The position numbers and the translations under genes are program-made. From positions 1,223,090 through 1,287,089 of the forward strand of contig JAREIK010001333.1 of assembly GCA_029783825.1 (NCBI GenBank): a stretch of DNA of 64,000 nucleotides. The letters run 5' to 3'. The DNA is from Sapria himalayana (lineage: Eukaryota > Streptophyta > Magnoliopsida > Malpighiales > Rafflesiaceae). Positions 52,001 to 56,585 of this stretch are shown piece by piece (position 1 is the stretch's first letter; each line of letters starts with the position of its first letter). Below the pieces are notes generated by a model. The model had not been told where the DNA came from, made no database searches, and was given only the letters and a program-made list of their open reading frames with translations.

Positions 52001-53056
52001 GTGTGTGTTTTACTCTTTCTTACCATACGTGGAGTTTACATCATGTGCAGCATGTTTCACTGTAGGACCCATATATCCTGTGTTGGGATATTCGGAAAGC
52101 AGTGGAAGTTGTGTACAAGTGTGTATTCATCATTTTGCCACTTTTCATTTGAATAGTTAATGCACAAGATAATGGCTCATGCATTGCTCTCTCTCTCATG
52201 TGTTTTGGCTCTCGTGATAGATTTTACCGGTCCACGGCACAGACAAACCAGCGCGTAGTGTTTGATGTTGAGCCTCATGGCAGATATCTAGGCACTGGCG
52301 GTGAGGTATTTTTGGTTTCCATCATCTTTTTTATCTTTTTTGCTGGTGCCTCGTATAAGATCATTTTACTTGTATAAGTAACACATCCTTGTTGAATTTT
52401 TTGTTCCATCTCCTCTCAGGATGGCATGGCTCATGTGTATGATCTTCAAAATGGCCAGTGGGTCTCCGGATTTAAGGCTGCGTCAGGTACTTCTTCTCTC
52501 CTCGCTGTGTTTACAAAGTTAGGTTCATGGCCAATTATGGGTGTCAGTCAGTATATGTGACACATGCGATGGACTGGTACACGCGCACCCACGCGCACTT
52601 ACAAGGTACAAACCAGCGCACAGCCGCGCCTTATGGCGCGGCTAACCCAGCCTGGATGGACCACGGCTGCACATGGGCTGGCCCAAATGTGTGTACGCAC
52701 CATGCCGTGCCTAGCAATTAACATGCAGCAAGTGCTGTGCAGACACAGTGAGTTCTATCTCCTTCCACCCTCTCCTATCAATGGCTGCCTCTTCTTCTGG
52801 CCACCGCCGCTTCCTGGATCCTGAAGATGAGTTTCAGAGTTTCCATCTCTCCGGTAACTTCCATCTGGCGTTCACATTGCTGCGTGAGCTAAATCCGCGT
52901 GAACCCTGCTGCTTCATCATCTTGATTCTGTTTCCATTTTTCTGTGCAGGAGATGAGAACTGCATCTCTGTGTGGAGTTTCTGCTCTTCCCCATCAATGG
53001 TGGCGTGTGGTCGTCGTGCTGACGATGAAGATGATGATGGTGGGGGTGAGAGTTAA
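9763..53056 (+). CDS. TCAB1: TCAB1/WRAP53-like WD40 protein (5' exons missing), 11 exons
   Basis: Spliced exons: 9763-9843, 9951-10024, 25527-25609, 44490-44596, 44694-44836, 44914-44961, 52066-52118, 52221-52305, 52420-52486, 52743-52853, 52950-53056 (stop TAA). All have AG acceptors and GT donors, and phases join without a break to give about 318 codons. The order of motifs, DFCWYPYM, DHPIHLWDATSG, CTYRAYDAMDEI, IFAGYNRHIRVFD, HRPGREFEE, GSYDRSTAVYRED, LLYILHGQEGGVTH, QFSKDGNYLFSGGRK, DPYILCWDIRK, GMAHVYDLQNGQWVSGF, SSGHRRF and ENCISVWSF, is that of plant homologues of telomerase Cajal body protein 1. In animals TCAB1 is a beta-propeller that binds the CAB box of telomerase RNA and scaRNAs and delivers them to Cajal bodies; that role in plants is inferred. 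The N-terminal exons (first WD repeat and start codon) are not in the window. The tail is acidic (ADDEDDDGGGES). Introns 2, 3 and 6 are about 15.5, 18.9 and 7.1 kb and full of transposons. Confidence 0.9.
10025..11091. other. Start of giant intron 2, AT-rich
   Basis: Intronic DNA with no recognised gene. The segment at about 10560-11010 shares diverged phrases (agatttactagatgtaat..., tttctcagattttatgtta) with 26400-26600 in the next intron, so it is probably an old interspersed repeat. Confidence 0.5.
11092..11099. repeat. Left target-site duplication of the intact hAT
   Basis: ATAATACA, identical to 14678-14685. Eight bases is the diagnostic length for hAT insertion. Confidence 0.95.
11100..14677 (+). 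mobile_element. Structurally complete hAT transposon
   Basis: A 3578-bp element inside TCAB1-like intron 2. The left end is TAGAGGTGTCAAACG and the complement of the right end is TAGAGGTGTCAAACG. Both are followed by GGCC/GCCGG-rich subterminal DNA with repeated gtgccg/cgtgcc words (11115-11440 and 14462-14665), typical of hAT transposase-binding regions. An identical 8-bp duplication flanks it (11092-11099, 14678-14685). Between the ends is one uninterrupted transposase gene. Intact ends, an exact duplication and an open reading frame together suggest a recent, possibly autonomous insertion. Confidence 0.95.
11866..13989 (+). CDS. hAT transposase (BED zinc finger, RNase H-like, dimerisation domain)
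   Basis: A 707-residue transposase that would cut and reinsert the surrounding element in the nucleus. An N-terminal BED zinc finger (about 48-98) has W50, the C71-x2-C74 pair and H92-x3-C96. The RNase H-like catalytic core starts at TSDIWT with D209, continues with FDNAANN (D275) and the C304-x2-H307 pair (RCMCHVINLIV), and includes the RHRWN motif (R364, W365). The conserved SVASESAFS block supplies the third acidic residue, E618, inside the C-terminal hAT dimerisation region (about 585-650, WWKSYESAYPVLSRMARD...RLRPDMVEALACLKDW). The tail is strongly acidic. All three catalytic acids and the zinc ligands are present and there is no stop or frameshift. The length fits autonomous hAT/RICESLEEPER-type transposases. 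The ATG follows a purine-rich leader about 770 bp inside the element. Confidence 0.95.
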   Translation: MTNTPNTYLNLENENVSITHTSVAPETLVSPVISAQSSKKQKTRRTSVVWTHFKIITQVDVRGEEHEMAQCKYCMRFLTCKSTCGTGHLKRHVEICSKKYGPLDPRQTQLGTTFFETGSSSVSKFTPFVYSSELGRDGMARLITLMGLPIRFSEDPRVVLIMQTYFQPSYRRIPRSTSRSDILKIYKLEKQKIIKEFLAFSGVVSVTSDIWTCHDDSSYACLTSHYVDSNWTINKKILGFTEILHPHDGPAIFECMMKIFREYKIQNKIFSVTFDNAANNGVAINIFVRNIRDAPLGEIFHVRCMCHVINLIVQAGMKVCYPALENIRNALKYIRTPRRLQEFGNLCLSANLKKKKFQSDVRHRWNYTYLMLESCVGYEYVISDYVNSKSDELIIDDTDRASGISFMKFLKIFYDTTNMCSSVYTPTTCIALRCICNISSMFRKYRADPTLSHMVAEMETKYLKYWSTIPSLYCLAACMDPRAKVEGVENTLTFISSCMNLEEPPEGFIYEKLTDLFTYYDTRYGGGGGETVSTDTDTLFGDNDYSINLARGKRRGGPSHRSELSRYLDTDYCSILSPSDNKNLDLLQWWKSYESAYPVLSRMARDLLTPPVSSVASESAFSVVVNVISDRRSRLRPDMVEALACLKDWEESRFSISDRVEAGTVTDTAVASTSTTMAEELIADDDDPYDTDLDVAADDSHDMPLDE
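14678..14685. repeat. Right target-site duplication of the intact hAT
   Basis: ATAATACA, exact copy of 11092-11099. Confidence 0.95.
14686..15999. other. AT-rich intron 2 DNA with (AT)n run
   Basis: An AT microsatellite lies at about 14822-14844. The remainder is very AT-rich with no readable domain and no defined element ends. Confidence 0.5.
16000..18260 (+). mobile_element. Ty1/copia relic with LTR fragments
   Basis: Two LTR-like stretches share the phrase 'aatatgtgggctgcccaatctgataagcacg' in diverged form (about 16020 and 18030). Each ends near a decayed tRNA-iMet primer-binding site (attgtatcaaagt about 16155, atggtaccaaag about 18258). Between them, 17630-17980 reads like a copia RNase H end: FVSYKN, REVEFKVM (in place of the usual AEAEYRAM), a KYVDMKYLFLGDKI block corresponding to the conserved HIEVDCHFIREKI, and QSVDIFMN for QLADIFTK. 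The polypurine-like CAACTTGAGGGAGGG at 17967 immediately precedes the right LTR. Stops and shifts everywhere; non-functional. Confidence 0.6.
18261..20399. other. AT-rich intron 2 DNA, nothing recognised
   Basis: Only short open frames without domains. A few phrases recall retrotransposon debris, but nothing I can delimit. Confidence 0.4.
20400..20690. repeat. G/T-biased low-complexity stretch
   Basis: The + strand is strongly enriched in tgtg words (gtgtggt, tgtgtgtg, atgtgtg) without a fixed period, unlike its AT-rich surroundings. No coding sense was found. Confidence 0.6.
21000..24540 (+). mobile_element. Degenerate Ty1/copia retrotransposon, gag to RNase H
   Basis: Decayed copia domains appear in the correct order. 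A gag-like and zinc-knuckle-like stretch lies at 21140-21500 (SLPDNFVRFW; later CSYFQKGDHAHH, resembling Cx2Cx4Hx4C with substitutions). Reverse-transcriptase debris lies at 23380-24060, including RLIYFLGIEVTYYNRYII and RRYALDIV, the counterparts of the conserved KYFLGIEVA and KYALDLL blocks. RNase H debris follows at 24180-24520. Dense stops show an old insertion. It lies at the 3' side of TCAB1-like intron 2. Confidence 0.65.
24541..25526. other. End of intron 2, with (TA)n at 24925-24947
   Basis: No element or gene recognised apart from the microsatellite. It ends with the acceptor gataatggcag directly before exon 25527-25609. Confidence 0.5.
25527..25609 (+). CDS. TCAB1: TCAB1-like exon 3 of those visible
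   Basis: Encodes LRCTYRAYDAMDEIIAA and then ISIAFNPAGT. The last two bases (ag) join the g of the exon at 44490 to complete an Arg codon. It is a lone 83-bp exon between introns of about 15.5 and 18.9 kb. The acceptor is ggcag and the donor gtgaga. Its sequence continues the WD40 protein in frame from the exon ending at 10024. Confidence 0.9.
25610..27179. other. Start of giant intron 3, AT-rich
   Basis: No coding sequence recognised. Diverged short repeats are shared with intron 2 (26400-26600 versus 10560-11010). Confidence 0.5.
27698..28367 (+). mobile_element. CTRTGTTGCACGG palindrome element, copy B
   Basis: A 670-bp element with ends CTATGTTGCACGG and (complement) CTGTGTTGCACGG and a perfect 8-bp duplication gtgccggt (27690-27697, 28368-28375). 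It has the same layout as copy A: gacacgg repeats at the left, an AT-rich part, a C-rich 29-bp tandem array, then palindromes. The 20-bp palindrome GATACGCCACGTGGCGTATC occurs twice (28216-28235 and 28254-28273), and a 23-base palindrome with two CACGTG cores lies at 28312-28334, 33 bp from the end. Overlapping open frames on both strands here arise from the palindromic, GC-rich sequence. Confidence 0.9.
27961..28102. repeat. 29-bp C-rich minisatellite inside copy B
   Basis: The word ttccgaaaccc recurs at 27961, 27986, 28015, 28044 and 28073, with a final taccgaaa at 28097. Spacing is mostly 29 bp, and C-runs (cccgcccgccccccc) lie between the words. The minus strand has closely spaced G-runs. 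Confidence 0.85.
29267..29818 (+). repeat. Copia array, LTR 1
   Basis: A 552-bp LTR beginning TGTATATGTA and ending CCAACA, directly followed by the primer-binding site TGGTATCAGAGC (29820-29831), complementary to the 3' end of initiator tRNA-Met. It is clearly homologous to LTR 2 (31134-31694) over its length. Confidence 0.85.
29819..31133 (+). pseudogene. Copia element 1 internal region, gag fused to RNase H by deletion
   Basis: gag starts at ATG 29906 (MAGTLNTMIEKFN) but meets a stop where the second copy has Trp (near 29966), and others follow. Gag-like sequence runs to about 30510 (LLLKRRLFTLRMQEG, LVSLPSYYENFVESLIM). At about 30510-30545 the sequence jumps to the RNase H part of pol: YLRYLKG-like, then GYSDSDYAEDVNSRWSMTGY, STEAEYMTLTEAAKEG and NLADMFTK in broken frames. 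The 3' end has the purine-rich tract AATTAAGGTGGAGATTGG (31116-31133) just before LTR 2. Protease, integrase and most of RT are missing, so this member depended on helper proteins if it ever moved. Confidence 0.8.
31134..31694 (+). repeat. Copia array, LTR 2 (shared)
   Basis: A 561-bp LTR with the same TGTATATGTA start and CCAACA end as LTR 1. It serves as the 3' LTR of element 1 and the 5' LTR of element 2. The primer-binding site TGGTATCAGAGT lies at about 31697-31708. Confidence 0.85.
31695..36048 (+). pseudogene. Copia element 2 internal region (gag-PR-IN-RT-RH), degenerate and 3' truncated
   Basis: gag begins at ATG 31783 with a stop at 31900-31902, and its main part is 31996-32373. A zinc knuckle CHYCKHKGHWKTEC (Cx2Cx4Hx4C) is encoded at about 32488-32530. 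The aspartic protease motif WILDTGAS lies near 32655. Pre-integrase histidines and cysteines (HMRLAHM...CDHC) lie at 33070-33180. Integrase and RT follow in broken frames, with LYGLKKSSRQWYKRF at 35380 and the catalytic YVDDM at about 35520. RNase H breaks off at GYSDSDY (36048), and no 3' LTR follows. The order gag-PR-IN-RT-RH and the motifs are Ty1/copia, near the Tnt1/Tork lineage by general look. Multiple stops make it non-coding. It is interrupted at 34036-34732 by palindrome element copy C. Confidence 0.85.
34036..34732 (-). mobile_element. CTRTGTTGCACGG palindrome element, copy C
   Basis: A 697-bp element in reverse orientation to copies A, B and D. The left end is CTGTGTTGCACGG and the complement of the right end is CTAAGAAGCACGG. 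A perfect 8-bp duplication acaatagc flanks it (34028-34035, 34733-34740). The 23-base CACGTG near-palindrome is at 34069-34091, the 20-bp palindrome GATACGCCACGTGGCGTATC at 34130-34149, a G-rich region at 34198-34360, and AT-rich mirror-like repeats at 34360-34570. It sits in the spacer between integrase and RT of copia element 2, so it is younger than that element. Confidence 0.9.
36049..36559. other. Junction DNA between truncated copia and hAT relic
   Basis: AT-rich and unassigned. The region at 36160-36240 may include the start of the hAT relic, but no terminal repeat was recognised. Confidence 0.35.
36560..38480 (+). pseudogene. Degenerate RICESLEEPER-like hAT transposase
   Basis: A full-length but ruined hAT transposase in broken frames. 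The BED-finger region at 36630-36740 (ICNYNRKKLGGDSNN...YLHDHF) has lost one Cys. RIIITTYLWTFNQKKSFMVVTTYFID at 36995-37100 corresponds to the usual TTDMWTS segment, and the catalytic Asp is now Tyr. PHTYETF...LIVDNCICND at 37235-37345 keeps the second Asp. RWNSIFLMFSTAIDH follows at about 37590, then the NKYWGEIHNQLAITIVLDSR block (37890-37950). A dimerisation-domain remnant lies at 38300-38470 (RDILV...GSTFSINDR). It belongs to a different subfamily from the intact hAT at 11100 and can encode nothing functional. Confidence 0.75.
38481..39479. other. AT-rich DNA with a GC patch at 39220-39310
   Basis: Mostly unassigned. The short GC-rich patch (ggcagggctggggtggca) directly after 'gtcaaatgggc' could be the right subterminal region of the hAT relic to its left. 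This is weak, as no matching left end was found. Confidence 0.35.
39480..40190 (+). mobile_element. Ty1/copia relic, RNase H end
   Basis: A broken-frame RNase H remnant. A VTFHILRHVNK-like stretch lies at about 39690. At about 40010-40160 the order DNLTIRYIVFILVFHKKKKQIELN...ITYIQTA corresponds to the conserved [22 protein letters not shown] and 'QLAD' end of copia RNase H. It resembles the ends of the relics at 17630 and 24180, so all may be one family. A poly-T run of about 22 follows at 40290-40311. Confidence 0.55.
40631..40972. mobile_element. Old non-autonomous hAT-like element
   Basis: GC-richer island with gccatgcc, gtgccgt and ggccc words. The right end is catttggacacatcta, a relative of TTTGACACCTCTA. 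A possible left end tagatccaccattggc at 40631 is a poor match, and no flanking duplication is seen. Confidence 0.4.
41730..43610. repeat. Diverged tandem array, about 430-560 bp units
   Basis: The phrase 'gagtaagtgt-a-aagattg-taagtgacat-tg-aaggtctaatatgagtaggttt' recurs near 41757, 42140, 42898 and 43463. The phrase 'ttatgaatttggtcac' recurs near 42071, 42742 and 43157. Units are well diverged and irregular in length. MITE copy 2 has inserted into the second unit. Confidence 0.65.
42482..42677 (+). mobile_element. CGATATATC-rich hAT-type MITE, copy 2
   Basis: A 196-bp element flanked by a perfect 8-bp duplication ctctcatt (42474-42481 and 42678-42685), with the same ends and internal gatatatc words as copy 1. 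The uninterrupted target (tgttctctcattaaggata) is visible in the sister unit of the surrounding tandem array near 42000, which confirms the insertion. Confidence 0.85.
43669..44102 (+). mobile_element. TAGTTGTTAAATCG MITE, copy 1
   Basis: An approximately 430-bp repeat starting tagttgttaaatcgagattc and ending gaatcgtacgattttaaaaacag, the two ends being imperfect inverted repeats. It is the inverted partner of 51456-51893, to which it is similar throughout (for example 'ttgattcatgtgaattgatt', 'cctgaattgtgaatc'). Lies in intron 3, just before exon 44490. No flanking duplication was found. Confidence 0.7.
44130..44280. mobile_element. hAT-like element fragment
   Basis: A short GC-rich patch with gcatgg, gtgtcgtgc and gccgtgccacg words, ending caatttggcatctcta, a variant of the TTTGACACCTCTA end. 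The left end is not recognisable. Confidence 0.35.
44490..44961 (+). CDS. TCAB1: TCAB1-like exons 4-6 of those visible
   Basis: Exons 44490-44596 (IFAGYNRHIRVFDLHRPG...), 44694-44836 (IISTIAFCPTHSGM...QEGGVTH) and 44914-44961 (VQFSKDGNYLFSGGRK) are separated by introns of 97 and 77 bp. Splice sites are gcag/gttcat, ccag/gtgagt and tcag/gtagct, and phases agree. They encode the middle blades of the WD40 propeller. Both outer introns carry inverted MITE pairs. Confidence 0.92.
45278..45964 (+). mobile_element. CTRTGTTGCACGG palindrome element, copy D
   Basis: A 687-bp element whose two ends are both CTATGTTGCACGG in inverted orientation. The 8-bp duplication has one mismatch (gcattaag 45270-45277, gtattaag 45965-45972). 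Layout as in copy A, with a C-rich centre at 45470-45570. The 20-bp palindrome is degraded (about 45858-45878), but the 23-base CACGTG near-palindrome at 45901-45923 is recognisable. Lies in intron 6. Confidence 0.88.
45973..47510. other. Intron 6 DNA, nothing firmly recognised
   Basis: AT-rich. The phrase 'gagacttatcaccattagatgaagatatttatcattacaccaaagtatgactt' near 46410 has diverged relatives near 49960 and 57440, so some is interspersed repeat. Repeated 'gataccaaat/gatacc' words occur at 47180-47290. Confidence 0.4.
47511..47768. mobile_element. 258-bp non-autonomous relative of the intact hAT
   Basis: Begins TAGAGGTGTCAAACGGCTCG, identical for the first 15 bases to the intact hAT at 11100, and ends gttgatacctcta. 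Subterminal DNA contains ggcc/gccgtg/ccggca words. Flanking 8-mers gctcatca and gctcaaaa agree at six of eight positions, consistent with an ageing target duplication. No coding capacity. Confidence 0.75.
47769..49153. other. Intron 6 DNA with a local direct repeat
   Basis: The 46-bp phrase starting cttatcttaagagaattaca and ending gagtattaatgcaa occurs at about 48503-48549 and again at about 48622-48667, with a shorter 'acattgatacccttt' repeat in between. Otherwise nothing recognised. Confidence 0.6.
49154..49335 (-). mobile_element. CGATATATC-rich hAT-type MITE, copy 3
   Basis: A 182-bp reverse-oriented copy of the element at 7570 and 42482. It begins caaagattaaaatatcgg and ends tttttatcattg. 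Flanks tttgctcc / cttgctct agree at six of eight positions if the ends are shifted by one base. Lies in intron 6. Confidence 0.8.
49336..50239. other. Intron 6 DNA, nothing recognised
   Basis: AT-rich, with repeat debris near 49910-50000 shared in diverged form with 46400 and 57440. Confidence 0.4.
50240..51340 (-). repeat. Large interspersed repeat, inverted copy (intron 6)
   Basis: Matches the complement of 57500-58990 in several long ordered blocks: the 'cctccaaatgaacaataatgcaaatttgag' region (50751), 'ttttgggacacccaaaatact', 'ttgtacaaattgtgtgcaataagtgtg', and the outer part 'gcaagtgacaaaaaaacgaagacataatattcttaattt' (50340). The opposite copy carries an extra segment of about 430 bp (58250-58680). 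The type is probably LTR-retrotransposon derived, but no coding domain is intact. Confidence 0.7.
51456..51893 (-). mobile_element. TAGTTGTTAAATCG MITE, copy 2
   Basis: Reverse-oriented partner of 43669-44102. It starts tcaaaatcatatgattcacg and ends gattcgaatctcgatttaacaacta. Several long blocks match the complement of copy 1. Lies in intron 6, before exon 52066. Confidence 0.7.
52066..53056 (+). CDS. TCAB1: TCAB1-like exons 7-11 and stop
   Basis: Exons 52066-52118 (DPYILCWDIRKAVEVVY), 52221-52305 (FYRSTAQTNQRVVFD...), 52420-52486 (DGMAHVYDLQNGQWVSGFKA), 52743-52853 (SISFHPLLSMAASSSGHRRF) and 52950-53056 (DENCISVWSF and the acidic tail to TAA). Phases join cleanly. The intron 52487-52742 is unusual in containing a GC-rich insert (52575-52700, gcgcaccc.../gccgcgcc...). 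The last two exons match the conserved end of the family. Confidence 0.92.
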
Positions 53057-53750
53057 ACCCCTGGCGTTGTGCCCGTCGATGCAATTATAAATAGCTCGGA
53101 GTTTTAGTTTTTTTTTTTTTTTGTGATTTTTTTTTTATGTAGTACTAATATGATTTTTTTTTTTTTTTTTGCGTATTTTTTGATTATGGTAATTATTATG
53201 AGAAGATTTGCATTTTAAATTAGCAAAAATTAAAAATTTTTCTTTAGATTAAGCAAAATTTTTATTTCGAGCTTATCTTCCTAAAATTAAAAATAGGCAA
53301 TTTTGTAAATTGGCAGGGAAATAAATTTGGGAAATTCAATTATTAAAAAAAAGAAAAAAAAATTGTGGATTTTCAGTCATAAATTTAATTATTTTAGAGA
53401 ATGCCCAAATTATTTTTAGTCATAAATTTAGTCTGCCAAATTTTAATTATTTTTGAGTTTTTTTTTTTTTTTGATTTTAGTGCTCCGAGAATTAATTTTT
53501 TTGGTTTTGATATATAAAAACACAAAAATCAATAAAAAAAATAGCCAACCAAAAAATAAAAGAAAATAAAAAAATTAAAATTTGAAATTCAAAGAATATA
53601 AAAGGAACGTTATTTACCTAACCTTAAATTAATCATGCAGACTTTTCTCTCATCAATCCTGCCTTGATCTCTCAAATAAAAAAATTGAAATAAAATAATA
53701 ATTATAATAATATTAATAAAAATAATGATAAATAATAGCTTATTTTTCCA
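53057..53750. other. 3' untranslated/intergenic DNA after the TCAB1-like gene
   Basis: Several poly-T runs (53108, 53159, 53459) and AT-rich sequence. No clear single polyadenylation signal can be chosen. Confidence 0.5.
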
Positions 53751-54095
53751 AACCGCACCTACCGAGCTATTACTATATCACATACGCGTCGGATAAATTC
53801 CTGAAGGCGACTCGTGCGTCCATTCGCTGTTCGCCACGTGGGCACTCCTAGCCCCACCGACATGGACGAAACGAGGTCAAGGTCTCGGCCTCGCCACTCT
53901 GCCACGCTGCGGCGGCTAGGAAATGCCACGGTGGCGTAGTGTCGTCCAGTAGGGATGGAGCACACCAACTCCATCCAGGAAATTTCCAGCGATTCTCGCG
54001 TTATAAGCGCAGCTATTTGTGAATTATATTTTATTAGAAAAATAATAATTTAAAAAAAAAACAAACAAATGCGAGAGCCGCATTGTTTTTCCTGC
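53751..54095 (+). promoter_or_regulatory. Promoter region of the F-box gene with G-box/ABRE and DRE core
   Basis: A GC-richer island of about 240 bp in otherwise AT-rich DNA. It contains GCCACGTGGGC at 53833-53843 (a G-box with the ABRE core ACGTGG) and ACCGAC at 53856-53861 (DRE/CRT core), 15 bp apart and about 240-260 bp upstream of the TATA box. These elements are bound by bZIP (ABF/AREB) and AP2/ERF (DREB/CBF) factors in plants. Their use here is inferred. Confidence 0.5.
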
Positions 54096-54103
54096 TATAA
54101 AAG
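54096..54103 (+). promoter_or_regulatory. TATA box of the F-box gene
   Basis: TATAAAAG, about 319 bp before the ATG. With the usual spacing, transcription would start near 54127. The leader then contains a probable intron (54247-54364, gccaag/gtgaaa ... gtgcag/gcttct). Confidence 0.7.
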
Positions 54104-54414
54104 CCTGCGCGAGCAATTTTGAAAAAAAAAAAAAAAGGTGGTCTACGTTGCTCCGAAGGCGGTTAGCTGTTTTCACTTAGGCAGTTCAAGTGTTTTCCCC
54201 AACCTGAGAACTGTTCCTGGAAATCTAGGGTTTGATCCACGCCAAGGTGAAATTCTCTCTCGTTCCCTCCCATTTTCTGATTCATCTTCACGAATTGTTC
54301 ACTTCTTCCTTGGTTTGCCCCTGCTCATGCAGTCTGTTTTGTGCTCCCGACTGATTCGGTGCAGGCTTCTAAGCGAAGTACGATTGGAATTGGCTCGTGA
54401 CAGCTCCTGTTCGC

Positions 54415-55157
54415 ATGAGTATGGCGCTCGGAAAGGTCTGTAGCTCTACGAAGCCGAGCCGCGGTGCCGTGAGCAAGACGGAAGAGTTAGGGTTTGAGTT
54501 CGTGAGGTTCACGCGATCCTTCAGGAGGAAGAGGATTTTGATTTCGAACAGCGCTGATTCGTTTTCGCTTGACTCTTCTTCGATTAGTCCTCTGAAGAAG
54601 ACGTGCATCGACAGGTTGATTGTCGATCCTGTCCGGTCGTCTCTGGAGAGCCTTCCTCAGGACATTTTGGTAGCTGTCGGCTTCGTTTTGCTCGATTCTG
54701 GTTTTCATTTTTAACTCTTTCATAATTTGTTCATGCTCTGTTTTCCTGTTCAGATCAGGATTATCTGTGGCGTGGATCACGACGATCTCAAGCAACTTTT
54801 CCACGTCTCCAAGGCAATCAGAGAATCCGTAATGATTTTTTTTTTTTTTTTTTAATTCTGTCTCGTTCTTAAAATTTCATTCAGAATCTTTTTTTTTTTT
54901 TTTCTTAAATTTTTGCTGAATTCTCTTTTCCGCAGACTTTGATTGCCAAGAGTTCTCACTTCGCATATACTACGCCTAGGAAATTCCAACCTGTTCGATA
55001 TTCAGTTGATTTTGGCAAGCAAAACGATTTCGAGGAATTTGAAGAGCCCAGAGCACCGAAGCACAAGCGAACTTGTAAATCTCGATTGAGTTTGAATAGT
55101 CTCGCCGAGCTATCTGTTTCGTTATTTTCTTCTCCGCAGAAACGATCTAGCGCGTGA
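54415..55157 (+). CDS. FBS1: FBS1-like (stress-induced, SKIP27-type) F-box protein
   Basis: Coding exons 54415-54669, 54754-54828 and 54936-55157 join in phase 0 to give 183 residues. The start is either ATG 54415 or ATG 54421 (MALGK, the usual family start). The conserved order is present: LGFEFVRFTRSFRRKRILIS near residue 23, then the F-box SLPQDILIRIICGVDHDDLK and QLFHVSKAIRES (residues about 77-110). After it comes TLIAKSSHFAYTTPRK, the family's second signature, and a short basic tail ending in LFSSPQKRSSA. The Arabidopsis family (FBS1 and relatives) forms SCF complexes through SKP1 and is induced by wounding, salt and hormones. That function is inferred. Introns are 84 and 107 bp. The gene lies 1.3 kb downstream of the TCAB1-like stop, on the same strand. 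Confidence 0.92.
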
Positions 55158-56260
55158 CCGACTTCCACTGTGATGCCGCCGATCTTGTAAATAACGTGAG
55201 CTGGATAGGTTTTTGTAGTCAGTAGAGCTAATGTTTTGTTCTTCAATTACGAATTGAAGAACAGTTTTTTTTTTTTTCTTCTCCAAGCTTCCGTGTTCAC
55301 CTCTCCATCAGCGAGGCCGAGGGTTTGCTCCCTCAGTCAGATGAGATCGATATTCCGTGTAAATAGCCAATGTATAAGCTGATTCAGTGGAAGAAAGTTC
55401 ACCATTAATGTACAATTCCAGCAAATTTATGTTTTTTTTTTTTTTTACTTCGCAGTCTGCAATTTCCATTTTTTCTCATCCCAAAGGAGGAAGAACATGT
55501 TTTTGTCAGACCTCATTATTGAGGCGTTAGCGCGTCACTTGAATACGCCACCTCCCTTTCTCAGCATACTCACGCTGACAGATTCTACCTGGTCCTTCAC
55601 TAAAGCGACCTGTGACACTGAATCATCCTATTCTTGTTATTTTCTGCTGCTCAATCATAATTGTACTGCACTGACTACTCCTTTCTTCTTTTATGGCTCA
55701 CCTCCATGTTCATCTCCTTCACGACACCTTTAGGGTTCATGTTCGTCTCCTTCGCTGCAAACATCGGTATCTTCGTGTAGATGTTCGGATAATGATTGCC
55801 AGCTACAATCTACCAATTTTTTTTTTTTAAAAAAAAACGTTTTTATTACAAAAACAAAACGTCGTGGTAGCATCGAACTACCAGCAAGTATCAGATCTCG
55901 TGGGATATGATTGCTAACAGTGCCATGTTCTTGCTCGCAAAGGTGCAAAAAGCCTTGTGTCCGTAGCATTTTGTGCTCCGTGGTATCTTCTGAAAAGTGG
56001 TTTCTCGGAAAGAATGTCGCAATCTGTGAGTGTTATTGCGGATATATATGATTGGAAATGCCGTGGTGTCAATTATTGTGTCGACTTAAATGAAGGCGGG
56101 TTCTTTTATTATTATGTCTCTCACAACATAAATTTGGCTTTTTTGCCAACTAAAACATTTCTCATTATACATCCCGTTCAAGTTCATCAGTTCTTGTTTC
56201 GTGGATTGTTTATTTTACTGATTTTGTTTTTGTTTTTTTGTTTTTCATTTTGAAATGCTG
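55158..56260. other. 3' region of the F-box gene and downstream DNA
   Basis: Lower AT content than the flanks, with several poly-T runs (55266, 55432, 55819). The first part is probably 3' UTR. Open frames at 55497-55733 and 55957-56253 have no recognisable domain. A further exon or an unrelated transcript cannot be excluded. Confidence 0.4.
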
Positions 56261-56518
56261 TTTTTTTTTTAAAAAAATATAAATTATAAAAGCATTAACC
56301 ATGGCCCATTGCATATGTGATCTTATATGGGTTATGCTCTACACCATGGCTAGATGACAAATGCAAATCAAGCTCTTAACTACTATGCAAACAACCCAAT
56401 TTGATGAAAATTGGATGAGAAGCCCAATGGGTTAGCCTTGGAGACGTGGGTTAGCTCATCTCTAACTCAAGTACAATAATGTTCTTAGTTTTGTGTTTAT
56501 ATACATGTTGATAAGCAT

Positions 56519-56585
56519 GTGTGTGTGTTTGTGTAGATACACACACACACACACACATGCATATATGTATGTGTGTGTGTGTGTG
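56519..56585. repeat. (GT)n-(AC)n-(GT)n compound microsatellite
   Basis: GT-rich, then about ten AC units, then about eight GT units. The central AC run can pair with either GT run. Confidence 0.85.

Noticed and set aside
53759..53974. 71-codon minus-strand frame in the F-box promoter
   Set aside because: GC-rich promoter island, no domain; better explained as regulatory DNA.
54487..54804. 105-codon minus-strand frame
   Set aside because: Antisense shadow of the FBS1-like exons, crossing their splice sites.
55860..55940. Possible tRNA-like fold
   Set aside because: Short complementary words exist, but the B-box (ggttcgaatcc) and cloverleaf are absent.
55497..56253. Additional exons after the FBS1-like gene
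   Set aside because: Frames at 55497 and 55957 have no recognisable domain or supported splice pattern, and the F-box protein already ends at a family-like C-terminus.
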